From contig JACDNZ010000011.1 in assembly GCA_017656345.1 (NCBI GenBank), positions 1 to 64,000 on the forward strand: 64,000 nucleotides of DNA. Reading direction: 5' to 3'. Numbering within the stretch: the stretch's first letter is position 1; each line of letters begins with the position of its first letter. This DNA comes from Thermosipho sp. (in: thermotogales) (GTDB lineage Bacteria > Thermotogota > Thermotogae > Thermotogales > Fervidobacteriaceae). This document shows positions 1 through 9,232 of the stretch, one piece after another. The notes under the pieces are model-generated. The model did no database searches and was not told where the DNA came from. It saw nothing but the letters and a program-made list of their open reading frames with translations. The position numbers and the translations under genes were made by a program.

Positions 1-253
1 TTTCTCCAAGATTGTAAAGAGAAATTTGAGAAAGTAGTGGGTCATCACCTGAAACATAGAAAAAATTATATTTTTTTGCATTGATTAGCAAATATGTTGT
101 TTTTCCAACACCTCTTGGACCATATAGCAATATTCCTCTTTCGTTTTCTGTTTTTACTAGTTTTTCAAAATATAATCTTTTTCTGTCAGGAAGGGCACTT
201 ACCATCCTTTCTTTTCTTGACTCTAGTCTTTCAATTATTTCAATCATGTCCAT
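1..253 (-). CDS. AAA ATPase, DUF4143-type (N-terminal part, runs off the window)
   Basis: The reverse strand from 253 reads MDMIEIIERLESRKERM and is open to the window edge (84 residues visible). Around residue 44-52 it has a Walker A motif, GPRGVGKTT, after a short hydrophobic strand. This layout is typical of the AAA_14/DUF4143 ATPases common in Thermotogales and archaea, whose cellular role is mostly unknown. The start at 253 is supported by AAGGTGGG six bases upstream; an in-frame ATG at 247 is the alternative. Only the N-terminal nucleotide-binding part can be seen, so the family call depends on the P-loop and its sequence context. The gene is divergent from the metallopeptidase-like gene at 472. 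Confidence 0.65.
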   Translation of the reverse strand, partial: MDMIEIIERLESRKERMVSALPDRKRLYFEKLVKTENERGILLYGPRGVGKTTYLLINAKKYNFFYVSGDDPLLSQISLYNLGE

Positions 254-301
254 TAATATCCCACCTTTCGTTTTATTTTAGAACAATTATACCATATATT
301 A

Positions 302-391
302 GTTTTAAAACAAAACGAATAATGAAAATAATCTCAAAAATAGTTTTGCATCAAAACGATTTTGAATGAAATTCGTTTCAAAGTAAAACGA
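302..391. promoter_or_regulatory. Cluster of AAACGA half-sites between divergent genes
   Basis: The 218-base divergent intergenic region contains AAACGA at 313, 354 and 386 on the plus strand and the reverse complement TCGTTT at 373, plus a GTTTTAAAAC palindrome at 302-311. The pairs 354/373 and 373/386 are inverted. This looks like a multi-site operator for a DNA-binding protein, but no regulator can be named and no clear -35/-10 pair was identified. Confidence 0.35.
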
Positions 392-471
392 TAAATCAAA
401 CCTGATGATTTGTGGTTTTATCTTGTATGATAAAATTGGATTGTAAAAGTATGTAAAAAAGGAGTGAGTTT

Positions 472-1452
472 GTGAAACGTGTAGTTGCTGTAGTTGATAA
501 AGGGACAAATTATGTTTTTCATATTCTTGCAGTATCCGGTGTAAATTTTTACAGTGATTATACTGAAAAATACTCAAAAACTTTAAAAGACGAGCATTTA
601 GATTTTCTTAAACAACATAGGAAGCTTCTTAGTTTTCAAAATGGACAAGTATCTGAACTTGTAGACCCTATAATTTTCTTTCCAGCATACCTTAATCTTG
701 ATTCTCAAGAGGAAATTAAGGAGTATTTTAATCTATTATTAAATGCTTTAATTAAAGATGAAACACCTTTTATTAAAAAGTATCATGATTATATAAAGAA
801 AAGAACGCTCTGGATTCCTGAAATTAATTCAGTGTGGTTTGAGAAAATAAAAGATAAAGTTTTCCTTATTGAAAAACTTGGAGAAATTTATGTAGAAAAT
901 TTTCAAACGTATGAAACAGAAGTATGGCTGAAAGAAAAAGAAAAGCTAGAAGAAGTGGCAAAAACTATAAATCAAAAACTTGAAAAGTTAAATCTTATAG
1001 AGCGCTGGGAAAAACTGGTAGGAATTGATTTTAAAGTACCTGAATATCAGATAGTTCTTGTTTCAGCAATAAAGAATGGTCCCAATGCTAACTCTTTAGG
1101 ATATGATAGAAATGTTTTTTACTCGGGTAATGACTTTGAATGGACAATTGATTTTATAAGTCACGAAGTTGGAACTCACATTATGTTTGATAGTTCAAAA
1201 ACATTTATGAAGGAGATGTTTTTAGATACAAACACTCCTATGGATGATAAAGCACAAAAATTCCAGCGCTTTTATAAAACTTACGAATGTCTTGCACAGT
1301 TTTATAACACCAAAATATTGGGAGAAGGACTTAGTTATAATCTTTTGAATTTTGAATCTGACAAATACTTAAGCTTTTATCATAAATTGTACGAATCAGG
1401 AACAAGGTCATACGATAAATTACTTAAAGCTGCTATTGAGGCTTTGAAATAA
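472..1452 (+). CDS. DUF1704/MATCAP-like putative metallopeptidase (HExxxH)
   Basis: A 326-residue soluble protein with no signal peptide. It carries HEVGTH at residues 231-236, an HExxxH motif rather than the usual HExxH. A second element, YECLAQF at 271-277, aligns by eye with the QEGLA motif of DUF1704 proteins. In that family, which includes the eukaryotic tubulin tyrosine carboxypeptidase MATCAP, HExxxH and the downstream Glu bind and activate zinc. The equivalents here are H231, E232, H236 and E272. The QEGLA sequence itself is degenerate, so this is a divergent member. Its substrate is unknown. The GTG start at 472 follows AAGGAGTGAGTTT. The gene stands alone, divergent from the ATPase and convergent with the M48 protease. 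Confidence 0.55.
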   Translation: MKRVVAVVDKGTNYVFHILAVSGVNFYSDYTEKYSKTLKDEHLDFLKQHRKLLSFQNGQVSELVDPIIFFPAYLNLDSQEEIKEYFNLLLNALIKDETPFIKKYHDYIKKRTLWIPEINSVWFEKIKDKVFLIEKLGEIYVENFQTYETEVWLKEKEKLEEVAKTINQKLEKLNLIERWEKLVGIDFKVPEYQIVLVSAIKNGPNANSLGYDRNVFYSGNDFEWTIDFISHEVGTHIMFDSSKTFMKEMFLDTNTPMDDKAQKFQRFYKTYECLAQFYNTKILGEGLSYNLLNFESDKYLSFYHKLYESGTRSYDKLLKAAIEALK

Positions 1453-1485
1453 GATAATTTGTTTATGTTATTAAATAAAATGCTT

Positions 1486-2712
1486 TTATTTTCCTTGCTC
1501 AGATAATTTTTTAATCCTTTCTTCAGGTGAGGGATGACTATAGTACCATATCTTATATATAGGTAAAGGATTTAAGTTTGATAGATTTTCTTTTACAATT
1601 CTTTTTAAACCTGAAATCATATATTCAGGTGTTCCAAGTAGTTTTGCAGAATAATTATCTGCTTCATATTCAAACTTTCTTTGAAGATAGTTAAGAATTG
1701 GAGTAATGAAGTACAGTATTGATGTTATAAATAAAAAAGCATATATGAATAACGAATATGGTTTGCTTACATCAAATACATGTTGATTTTTAATAAAGTT
1801 GTACACAACATTTGTTAGGTAGAACATTGAGGTATAAAAGATGAAAGAAATAATCAGAAGTTTTGGAATATGCTTTTTTGTATTGTGTCCCAGTTCATGT
1901 CCAATTATTGCAAGGATTTCTTCTTCAGGATAATTTAGGATTGTATCATAAAGTACCAGTCTTCTTGATTTTCCAATACCGGTTAAGTATGCATTTTGCT
2001 TTTTTGTTCGTTTTGATGCATCCATAACGAATATTTTTGATACTTTGAAGTTAGCGTCTTTGAATAATTTGTTTATCTTTTTCTTTAACTGCTCATCTTC
2101 AAGTGGGGTAAATTTATTAAATAAAGGTGCAAAGAAAATTGGAAATATCCAGGTTAAAAATACCTGAAATAAAACAACCACTAAAGATACCTTCCACCAC
2201 CAGTTTTGATCGATACTTAATACCCATACAAGTAGTGAAAGAAGGGGAGCAAATAATACAATGTAAAGTATTAAGTTTTTAATTGTATCGGAGATAAATG
2301 TTTTACCTGTCATTGTATTAAAACCGTATTTTTCTTCAATTACAAATGTAGAATATATTTTTAATGGAAGAGTAATAATAAAATTAATTAACCAGTATAA
2401 TCCGAAGAATAAGAGTCCCTGTAGAATAATAGAATTTGTGAATCTTGAGACTAATTTTTCAAGATAAGGGAATCCCCAGATTATAAATATTAAGGTAGTG
2501 GTTAAAGTAATAATTGTTTTTACTATTTTTACTTGAGTGGTATCTTTTAAATATCTTTTTGATTTTTCAAAATCTTTTTGAGAAATTTTATCTTTTAAAA
2601 CTTCTGGGATTTTAGAAGCTGGATTTGTTGAATATTGCATATTCCAGGTGTTTAAAACTAAATCCCATAAAGATTCTAAAATAACAACGATGAGAAATAA
2701 AATGTAGAACAT
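1486..2712 (-). CDS. M48 family metallopeptidase, Ste24/CAAX protease 1 type
   Basis: A 408-residue integral membrane zinc protease. The N-terminal half has several hydrophobic helices of the Peptidase_M48_N type. The catalytic HELGH lies at residues 272-276, and the third zinc ligand is in EYEAD, E350. Length and order match Ste24/CAAX prenyl protease 1 homologues. Bacteria lack CAAX prenylation, so the protein probably acts in membrane protein quality control like HtpX; that role is inferred from the family. The ATG start at 2712 is preceded by a GGAGGG site (CCCTCC on the plus strand near 2722). It converges with the gene ending at 1452. Confidence 0.85.
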   Translation of the reverse strand: MFYILFLIVVILESLWDLVLNTWNMQYSTNPASKIPEVLKDKISQKDFEKSKRYLKDTTQVKIVKTIITLTTTLIFIIWGFPYLEKLVSRFTNSIILQGLLFFGLYWLINFIITLPLKIYSTFVIEEKYGFNTMTGKTFISDTIKNLILYIVLFAPLLSLLVWVLSIDQNWWWKVSLVVVLFQVFLTWIFPIFFAPLFNKFTPLEDEQLKKKINKLFKDANFKVSKIFVMDASKRTKKQNAYLTGIGKSRRLVLYDTILNYPEEEILAIIGHELGHNTKKHIPKLLIISFIFYTSMFYLTNVVYNFIKNQHVFDVSKPYSLFIYAFLFITSILYFITPILNYLQRKFEYEADNYSAKLLGTPEYMISGLKRIVKENLSNLNPLPIYKIWYYSHPSPEERIKKLSEQGK

Positions 2713-2971
2713 TTTTTAATCCCTCCAATAGCTTATTTTAATTTTTTGATGCATTTTGCTACATCATTTTATCATATCACTTATGACTTATGTTTACAAT
2801 ATTTTTGATTTATAGACTGGTATATAAAGCTTTTTGAATATAATGATATAATGAAAAAAGAGTTGAAAGAGTTAAACAAAAGTATCAGAAAATTACTATA
2901 AAAATACTGGCAATAATTTATCTATTCATCTTTTTGAAATTAATTGATGGTTATATTTGGAAGGTGAAAGT

Positions 2972-4471
2972 TTGAGTGAATATAAACAATATTTAAAATT
3001 AACTTCAAAACAGGCAGGTTTAACTTTTGGAACAAGAGTAATAGGATACATTTTAGGCTTTTTCTTGCAGGCTATCTTTGCAAAGCTTCTTGGTTCAGAT
3101 AAATATGGTTTGTATGCTTTGGGCTTTAGTTTAGCAAGCATGGGTGTAATGTTTACAAATTTTGGTATGACATCAAGTATGCAGAGATTTTTGGGTGAGT
3201 ATTTTGCTAAAAAGGAAAAAGAAAAGATTAAATCTCTTATTTCTTCAGGATTTTTAATAGTTACAACTTTGAATATTTTAGTGTTTATTTTAATGTATGT
3301 TTTTAAGGAGTATATTTCTATAAATATTTTCAAAGAACCTAGGTTAACAGGTTACTTCATATATTTCGAGTATATATTATTAGTTTTATCGTATGTTAAC
3401 TTACTGAATGGTATATATATAGGCTTTAAAATTCCTTCTGTTTTTACCTTTAACAAGGAAATAATTGAAAGAATGTTAAGAATTATTATTTTCCTATCAT
3501 TATATGTACTTGGCATTAAATTTTTTGGAGCAGTATTTTCGACGCTAATATCGAGTTTGCTTTTGCTGGTAATATTAATAGTATATTTGGTAAAAAAATA
3601 TGGGCAATATTTTAAATTCAAAATTCCTGAGAGAAAATTAACAAAGAAGGTATTAAGTTTTTCAACTAACATGTTTTTCGTTAGATTTTCGTATTTTTTA
3701 ATGTCCCAAATAAATATTTTAATTGTAGGGAGTTATTTGGAATCATCTAAGGTGGGAATATATAGTATAAGCAATACGATTGCCGCGTTATCGGTTTTCT
3801 TTTTAACAAGTTTTAATTCGATATTTGGTACAGTAATATCAGAGTTGTATCACAGTAAGAAATATGAGGTTTTAGATAAATTGTATTCCACAATTGTTAG
3901 AATTATCATAGTTTTAACCACTCCACTTACAATATGGATGGTGTTTTATTCGAAAGAAATTTTAATGTTTTTTGGAAAAGATTATGCAGAAGGTATGTGG
4001 GTGTTGATATTTTTAGCATTGGGGCAATATGTAAATGCATTTGTTGGTTCAAATGGCTTAATGCTAGCAATGACTAAACATCAAAGGATAGAGTTGTATA
4101 ATGGTATAGCAATTGCTACTTTGAATGTTGTTTTAAATATATTATTAATCCCAAAATATGGAATAGTAGGGTCGGCAATTGCTGGAACAATTGCAATAAC
4201 AAGTATTAATATTCTAAAAAGTGTAGAAGTGTATTTTTTACTTGGTTATTTTCCATACAGAAAACTTACAAAACCGCTTTCTTCGGCATTACTTGTTGTT
4301 TTAATACTGTTTCTGTTTAAAACCTTCTATATAAACTTCAATATACTTTTTGTAGCATCAATGCTTGGGGTAATATACTTGGCGTATTTAGGAATAATTA
4401 CATTATCTGGTTGGGAAGAAGATGACAAAGATTTAATAAGAGCTTTGGTAAGAAGAATAAAAAGAAAATAG
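2972..4471 (+). CDS. Polysaccharide flippase, Wzx/MATE-like (oligosaccharide translocase)
   Basis: About 499 residues with 12-14 predicted hydrophobic segments and an N-terminus (KQAGLTFGTRVIGYILGF) typical of the polysaccharide_synt/Wzx branch of the MOP flippase superfamily. Such proteins move lipid-linked glycans across the cytoplasmic membrane. The open frame extends to a TTG at 2957, but GGAAGGTGA lies just after that codon and 4-5 bases before the TTG at 2972, so 2972 is chosen. TATAAT-like sequences at 2839 and 2847 may be the promoter. Glycosyltransferases and WecB at 14-18 kb are plausible partners. The stop codon lies inside a terminator hairpin shared with the convergent gene. Confidence 0.8.
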   Translation: MSEYKQYLKLTSKQAGLTFGTRVIGYILGFFLQAIFAKLLGSDKYGLYALGFSLASMGVMFTNFGMTSSMQRFLGEYFAKKEKEKIKSLISSGFLIVTTLNILVFILMYVFKEYISINIFKEPRLTGYFIYFEYILLVLSYVNLLNGIYIGFKIPSVFTFNKEIIERMLRIIIFLSLYVLGIKFFGAVFSTLISSLLLLVILIVYLVKKYGQYFKFKIPERKLTKKVLSFSTNMFFVRFSYFLMSQINILIVGSYLESSKVGIYSISNTIAALSVFFLTSFNSIFGTVISELYHSKKYEVLDKLYSTIVRIIIVLTTPLTIWMVFYSKEILMFFGKDYAEGMWVLIFLALGQYVNAFVGSNGLMLAMTKHQRIELYNGIAIATLNVVLNILLIPKYGIVGSAIAGTIAITSINILKSVEVYFLLGYFPYRKLTKPLSSALLVVLILFLFKTFYINFNILFVASMLGVIYLAYLGIITLSGWEEDDKDLIRALVRRIKRK

Positions 4472-4489
4472 GAGCCTGAGGCTCCTATT
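4467..4489. terminator. Bidirectional terminator embedding both stop codons
   Basis: A perfect 10-bp stem, AATAGGAGCC (4467-4476) with GGCTCCTATT (4480-4489), and a TGA loop. A T-run follows on the plus strand and an A-run precedes the stem, so it can work both ways. The TAG of the flippase (4469-4471) and the TAG of the minus-strand phosphodiesterase (4485-4487) are symmetric parts of the stem. Confidence 0.85.
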
Positions 4490-5828
4490 TTTTATATAAT
4501 CCATAGTATTCTAAAATGAACTTGTGTACATCTGTAATTTCATTTGGAACATTTTTTAACGTACTTAATATCATGCCATATTGTGAATGATTAGCATCAT
4601 CTGGTCCTGTATCGTTTTCGTGAAGCCAAATAGTTTTGTTGCCAACTGTACCCATTGAACGCCAATCAAGGTTTCCAAAGTATACAATTAAATCGGGAGA
4701 TATATTTTTGGTAGTTTCATAGATTTCTTCAGGTTTAAAACATACAGTTCCAATGTTGTTACCATATTCATCTGTAATTTCGGATAACTCCTTTATAAGC
4801 TGGTTTCTGAAGTTTTCATATTCTTCTTTCGGAATTATACCGTTAGGTTCTCTACCCTTTACATTGAAGAAAATTCTTCCGTAATATCCACCCATACCCC
4901 AAACTTTTGTTTTTTCCCAATCAATTTTTCCTTCAGCGATTAATTTACCAATACGAGTAGGTTTTTCAGGTTTTTCTTTTAGAACAAGGTAGCCTTTTTG
5001 AATTAACCAATCGTTAATTGCAATACCACCTTCCATTTTTTTAATTCCATGGTCTGAAGCTATAAGTATATCTACGTTATCAGGAAGGATGTTTAACAAT
5101 TCTCCGATTTTTGTATCAATAAATTTGTAATAGTCTTTAATAGCACTTACAAACTTACTGTTTGGATCGTGTTTAAAATGAGTCTTATCGTGGTATGCCC
5201 AAAATGCATGATGTATTCTATCTATGCCCATAACAACCATCATAAAGAAATCCCATTCTTTTTCAACAACTAGATGTTTTGCTACTTCAAATCTTTTTTC
5301 TTCCATTGAGTATAGCTCTTTTAAAAGTCTTTCTTTATCATTACTTCTAAAGTTATCAACATCGAACATGTAATCTCCAACCCAGGATTCAATTTCTTTT
5401 TTTAATTCTTTTGGATATGTATACTCAGATTTTGTGCTTGGTGTCAAAAAACTTGTAACTAAGTATCCATTAATTGGTTTTGGAGGATAGGTTAGAGGAA
5501 CACCTAATACAATTGATTTAAGGTTATTTTCACCTAATATTTCCCATACAGTTTTTTCCTTTATCATTTTTGAATTTGCAAAAGTAACAGAATCGTATGA
5601 ATAATCTTTCCTGTTTCTAAAACCATATATTCCTAATGTTCCAGGATCTTTTCCTGTCATCATTGACATCCATGCAGGTACAGTAATAGGTGGTATGGTC
5701 GATTTTAAAGAACCATAACTACCCTTGAGAGCTATTTTTCTAATGTTTGGGAGTTCATCGAAAAACTCTTCAAATGTGAGTTTTGGATCAGCACAATCGA
5801 GGCCAATAACTACCATTTTTTTTGCCAT
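4485..5828 (-). CDS. Alkaline phosphatase superfamily phosphodiesterase / nucleotide pyrophosphatase
   Basis: 447 residues, cytoplasmic. The N-terminal VVIGLDCADP supplies a metal-binding Asp (D11). PPITVPAWMSMMTG contains the likely Thr nucleophile, T49. A later IASDHGIKKMEGG has the second metal-binding Asp-His pair. This is the type I phosphodiesterase/nucleotide pyrophosphatase (ENPP-like) fold. It is the last gene of the PAPS-synthesis operon, 12 bases after the small RHH-like gene, so its substrate may be APS, PAPS or a related nucleotide; that is inference from context. ATG start at 5828 with AAGGAGATG upstream. A sulfatase role is less likely because no C/SxPxR motif is present. Confidence 0.75.
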   Translation of the reverse strand: MAKKMVVIGLDCADPKLTFEEFFDELPNIRKIALKGSYGSLKSTIPPITVPAWMSMMTGKDPGTLGIYGFRNRKDYSYDSVTFANSKMIKEKTVWEILGENNLKSIVLGVPLTYPPKPINGYLVTSFLTPSTKSEYTYPKELKKEIESWVGDYMFDVDNFRSNDKERLLKELYSMEEKRFEVAKHLVVEKEWDFFMMVVMGIDRIHHAFWAYHDKTHFKHDPNSKFVSAIKDYYKFIDTKIGELLNILPDNVDILIASDHGIKKMEGGIAINDWLIQKGYLVLKEKPEKPTRIGKLIAEGKIDWEKTKVWGMGGYYGRIFFNVKGREPNGIIPKEEYENFRNQLIKELSEITDEYGNNIGTVCFKPEEIYETTKNISPDLIVYFGNLDWRSMGTVGNKTIWLHENDTGPDDANHSQYGMILSTLKNVPNEITDVHKFILEYYGLYKK

Positions 5829-5840
5829 ATTTACATCTCC

Positions 5841-6050
5841 TTAATCTAAATAACCTAAATCTCTTAGTCTTTTTTTGATTATTTCTTCTTCTTCCTCACT
5901 AAAAACCTGCTCTTCACCTTCGTTTTTATCTTCTAATACTTCTTTCAAAACAAATTCAACATATTCATCAACTGTTTCAAATCCGTATTCTTCCAGGACT
6001 TTTTCAATTTTTTCATATAATTCATCTGAAATTTTAATTTCTTTTGCCAT
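5841..6050 (-). CDS. Small ribbon-helix-helix-like protein with LGYLD tail
   Basis: 69 residues. The N-terminal part (EIKISDELYEKIEKVLEEYG, then VDEYVEFVLKEVL) has the strand-helix-helix pattern of CopG/Arc DNA-binding proteins. A strongly acidic linker follows, and the protein ends in IIKKRLRDLGYLD. A paralogue with the same tail (IRKRLRNLGYLD) is encoded at 11212-11442 near the start of the same operon. The fold suggests a dimeric regulator. The conserved tail suggests a binding or docking element; neither function is demonstrated. Located 13 bases downstream of cysN and 12 bases upstream of the phosphodiesterase gene, with an AGGAGG-type site. Confidence 0.7.
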   Translation of the reverse strand: MAKEIKISDELYEKIEKVLEEYGFETVDEYVEFVLKEVLEDKNEGEEQVFSEEEEEIIKKRLRDLGYLD

Positions 6051-6063
6051 ATATACCCCTCCT

Positions 6064-7866
6064 TTACCAAGGTTTAAATATTATTCCTTTTTCTTGTAGT
6101 TCTGACTTAATAATATTCATTGCAGCTTCTGTGTTTTCAAAATCGTAAATGTGTAAATCAGGTTTTATATCTGTGGTTATTTCTTCTCCAATCCATATTA
6201 CTTCAATTAAGTCAGGATCGATGACAGTCTTTATTATATCTAAATCATTATTATTCAATTCAATTGCTGTGACGATTAATATCATACCGGAATCTAAAAG
6301 AATATGGGCAACTTCAGCCATTCTTCTGACATGTTCTTCTCTGTTTACAATTTTTGGGTCTTCTTGATTGTGTATATCTGCATCAATTCCATGTATTACA
6401 TTACCAATTCCAAGATAGTAAACAAATTTACCATCGTTAAATAATCTTCTTTCAAGTGATCTTGCAATGTCTTTTCTTCCTTCTCCTTCCTTGCCAGTTA
6501 TTAAAAGTAATATGGATTTCTGGGAATATTTTTCTGCACGTTCCTCCCTGCTTATACCACTTTTAATCCATTTATAGTTTCTCAAAAATACCTTTTCTCT
6601 TAAACCAGATTGTTCGTCAGGAATATTTTCTACAATTATACCTCCGCCAGAGATTTCATAGTTATCAACAATTACAAATCTCGAAGTTTGTTGAATTTCA
6701 TGTGAGAGATCAAATGCAATTGGTTTTTCCGTTTTTATTATCACTTCTGCTACATCGTGCCTATCTATTCTATTCTTTTCCATTCTATTTAATGTTGAGG
6801 CATCTAAAACCATGTTAATTTTGTCTATTTTACATCTGACCCTTGCAGTACCAAGTTTTAACCAGTATTCTTTTCCTTTAACCATAGCATCTCTACCAAG
6901 CCAGAATAAATTAGCTTTGAATTTTTTTGAAGTGTAAGGTTTTTTCTCACCATTTTTTGTTGCTATTTCTCCTCTGGTGACATATATTTGTTCTTCTAAA
7001 GTAAAGCCACAATGTTGTCCAGCTGTTTTTTCAGTTTGGGGTGGTTTGTTGAATTCTTCAATGGTTTTGACCTTTGTTTTTTTACCAGAAGGATAAAAGA
7101 TAATTTCATCCCCTACTTTAATTTTCCCGGTTTCAATTGTACCTGCAACTATTCTTCTATTATCTCCACTCTTAGTAAATTTATAAACTCCTTGTACAGG
7201 CATTCTAAATGGTTTGTCTTCTGGAATCTTTTCAGGTTCAAATAAGTCTAAAATTTCTAATACTGTTGGCCCATTATACCAGGGCATATTTTTTGATGGG
7301 AAAGCAATATTATCTCCTTGAAAACCTGATACAGGTAGAAATGCTTTTGGTGTGACTTGTATATTTTTCAAAAATTCAGAATACTCTTCAACTATTTTTT
7401 CGTATTTTTCCCTGTCGTATCCTATTAAATCCATTTTATTTACAAGTACGGCAATTTGTTTAATACCAAGCATTGATACTAAATACCCATGTCTTTTTGA
7501 ATTTTCTTTTACACCTTCAGATGCATCAATAACAAGTAGTGCAGCTTCTGCGTGAGATGCACCTGTAACCATATTTTTTAAAAATTCAATATGCCCTGGT
7601 GCATCTATAATTATGTAGTTTCTCTTTTTTGTTTTGAAAAAAACTCTTGCAGCATCTATTGTAATACCTTGTGCTTGTTCATCTTTTAAGGCGTCAATTA
7701 AGAACGCATATTCAAATGGTTTTGAATTTCGCCTACAATTTTCTTTTACTTGTTCAAGCTTTCCTTCTGGTAAAGAATCTGTATCTGCAAGTAACCTTCC
7801 AATAATTGTACTTTTTCCATGATCAACATGTCCTACAAAAACTAGACTCATATCTTGTTTTTCCAT
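6064..7866 (-). CDS. cysN: Sulfate adenylyltransferase large subunit CysN fused to a degenerate APS kinase domain
   Basis: 600 residues. Residues 1 to about 430 form the CysN GTPase and its beta-barrel domains, with P-loop [14 protein letters not shown] and NKMD. With CysD this uses GTP hydrolysis to drive ATP plus sulfate to APS. Residues from about 450 to 600 align with APS kinase as in CysNC/NodQ fusions, but the P-loop is GKEGEGRKD (458-466) instead of GLSGSGKST, and the DGD motif has become GIG. The C-terminal domain is therefore probably catalytically inactive. An intact separate CysC is encoded at 10593-11198 in the same operon. ATG start at 7866 follows GGGGG six bases upstream; cysD ends 18 bases before. 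Confidence 0.9.
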   Translation of the reverse strand: MEKQDMSLVFVGHVDHGKSTIIGRLLADTDSLPEGKLEQVKENCRRNSKPFEYAFLIDALKDEQAQGITIDAARVFFKTKKRNYIIIDAPGHIEFLKNMVTGASHAEAALLVIDASEGVKENSKRHGYLVSMLGIKQIAVLVNKMDLIGYDREKYEKIVEEYSEFLKNIQVTPKAFLPVSGFQGDNIAFPSKNMPWYNGPTVLEILDLFEPEKIPEDKPFRMPVQGVYKFTKSGDNRRIVAGTIETGKIKVGDEIIFYPSGKKTKVKTIEEFNKPPQTEKTAGQHCGFTLEEQIYVTRGEIATKNGEKKPYTSKKFKANLFWLGRDAMVKGKEYWLKLGTARVRCKIDKINMVLDASTLNRMEKNRIDRHDVAEVIIKTEKPIAFDLSHEIQQTSRFVIVDNYEISGGGIIVENIPDEQSGLREKVFLRNYKWIKSGISREERAEKYSQKSILLLITGKEGEGRKDIARSLERRLFNDGKFVYYLGIGNVIHGIDADIHNQEDPKIVNREEHVRRMAEVAHILLDSGMILIVTAIELNNNDLDIIKTVIDPDLIEVIWIGEEITTDIKPDLHIYDFENTEAAMNIIKSELQEKGIIFKPW

Positions 7867-7884
7867 TTTAATCCCCCTTTTTTA

Positions 7885-8766
7885 TCACATATATCCTTCT
7901 TTTCTTAATTCTTCAAGTCCACCGCCATCTTCTTTGTCCTGCGCTCTTCCAGAACGTTCTGCAATATTTTTTAATTTTCCACTTTCAAGTTCGAAAATTA
8001 TATCATCCAAAGTTTTTGCATCAGAATCGATTGGGAATGTACAGGGATAACAACCTAGTGATCTGAATCTTTTACCATTCCCTCTATCAAAATACATAGG
8101 AATTACAGGAATATTTTCGCGCTTGATATATTTCCAGATATCCAGTTCAGTCCAATCGAGTAGTGGGTGGATTCTAACATGTGTACCAGGTGCAAAGTCA
8201 GTTTTATAGTGATTCCAGAATTCTGGTGGTTGATCTGCTATATTCCAAAGATTTTCTTGATCACGTGGTGAAAAATATCTTTCTTTTGATCTTGATCCCT
8301 CTTCATCTGCCCTTACTCCGACAATAACCCCTGTAAAAGGTTCTCTGTTGGGATCTGGTTCATATTTTCCCGTTGCATGATTTAATCTATATCTTGTCCA
8401 GGTGCCATCTAATGTATGTTTCAAGGCTTCTGTTTTTAATCTTCTACAACATTCGAGTCTTGTAGCATTACCATCAGGAAATGTATGTTTTAATCTTAGA
8501 GCTTCGGTATTTTGGCCATAAATCATATCGAGATTCCATTCCATAGCAAGTTTGTCCCTATATTTAATCATTTCGGGGTATTTATAACCAGTATCAATAT
8601 GAACAAGTGGAAAAGGAACATGTCCAAAGAAAGCTTTCCTCGCAAGCCAGAGAAGGACAGTACTATCTTTTCCAATTGACCAAAGCATGCAAAGATTTTT
8701 AAAGTTTGCGTAGGCTTCTCTCAAAATGTGAACACTTATTGCTTCAAGTCTGTCTAGTCTGTCCAT
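7885..8766 (-). CDS. cysD: Sulfate adenylyltransferase small subunit CysD
   Basis: 293 residues of the PAPS-reductase/ATP-sulfurylase PP-loop ATPase family. The PP-loop SIGKDS is at residues 30-35, with [40 protein letters not shown] and [15 protein letters not shown], all CysD hallmarks that separate it from CysH reductases. It forms the ATP sulfurylase heterodimer with CysN, encoded 18 bases downstream. Length is normal for the family (about 300). The ATG start at 8766 has GAGGGG six bases upstream. It is a mid-operon gene. Confidence 0.93.
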   Translation of the reverse strand: MDRLDRLEAISVHILREAYANFKNLCMLWSIGKDSTVLLWLARKAFFGHVPFPLVHIDTGYKYPEMIKYRDKLAMEWNLDMIYGQNTEALRLKHTFPDGNATRLECCRRLKTEALKHTLDGTWTRYRLNHATGKYEPDPNREPFTGVIVGVRADEEGSRSKERYFSPRDQENLWNIADQPPEFWNHYKTDFAPGTHVRIHPLLDWTELDIWKYIKRENIPVIPMYFDRGNGKRFRSLGCYPCTFPIDSDAKTLDDIIFELESGKLKNIAERSGRAQDKEDGGGLEELRKEGYM

Positions 8767-8776
8767 TTTTCCCCTC

Positions 8777-9220
8777 CTAACTTATTATAGTTACTTTTAC
8801 TTTATATCTTTTCGATATTTCTTCAAGTATATGCTTTACAATATTCCAGTATGGATTGTAACCTTTGGATAGTGGAACAATGATTTCTTTTATTCTTTCA
8901 GTTGCAATCTTTTCTTCGAGTATTTTTTTAATATTTCCATCAGCTTCTTTTAATACAATATTTGGTTTTATGCTCTTTGCAAATTTTATCCATATTTCTC
9001 TTAATTGTTTTAAATTATTTATCAATACATTTTTAAGAGTATCAACTGTTGATGAACCAAGCCAACCATTGCTTATTAAAATTTCTGCTGCAAGTGAGAT
9101 GATATTTTCATCTATAACCAGATAAAATGTTGGATTATCATATTTTTTTATAATTTTTTTCAACAATTTTTTGTCTTTTTTCATGTCTAATATTAAAACA
9201 ATTGTGTTTTCATTTTCCAC
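8777..9220 (-). CDS. Unrecognised alpha/beta protein in the PAPS operon
   Basis: About 147 residues, no signal peptide and no clear membrane segment. Alternating hydrophobic strands ([31 protein letters not shown]) and amphipathic helices suggest a Rossmann-like fold, somewhat like universal stress proteins, but no motif allows a family call. It lies between the SLC13 permease and cysD with 10-12 base gaps, so it is probably linked to sulfate uptake or activation. The frame extends to a GTG at 9229, but AAGGAG is immediately next to that codon and eight bases from the GTG at 9220, so 9220 is preferred. Confidence 0.65.
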   Translation of the reverse strand: MENENTIVLILDMKKDKKLLKKIIKKYDNPTFYLVIDENIISLAAEILISNGWLGSSTVDTLKNVLINNLKQLREIWIKFAKSIKPNIVLKEADGNIKKILEEKIATERIKEIIVPLSKGYNPYWNIVKHILEEISKRYKVKVTIIS

Positions 9221-9232
9221 TTTGAACACTCC

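Noticed and set aside
2800-2955. Riboswitch or RNA gene before the flippase
   Set aside because: Only AT-rich promoter-like sequence was seen; no stable stem or conserved motif.
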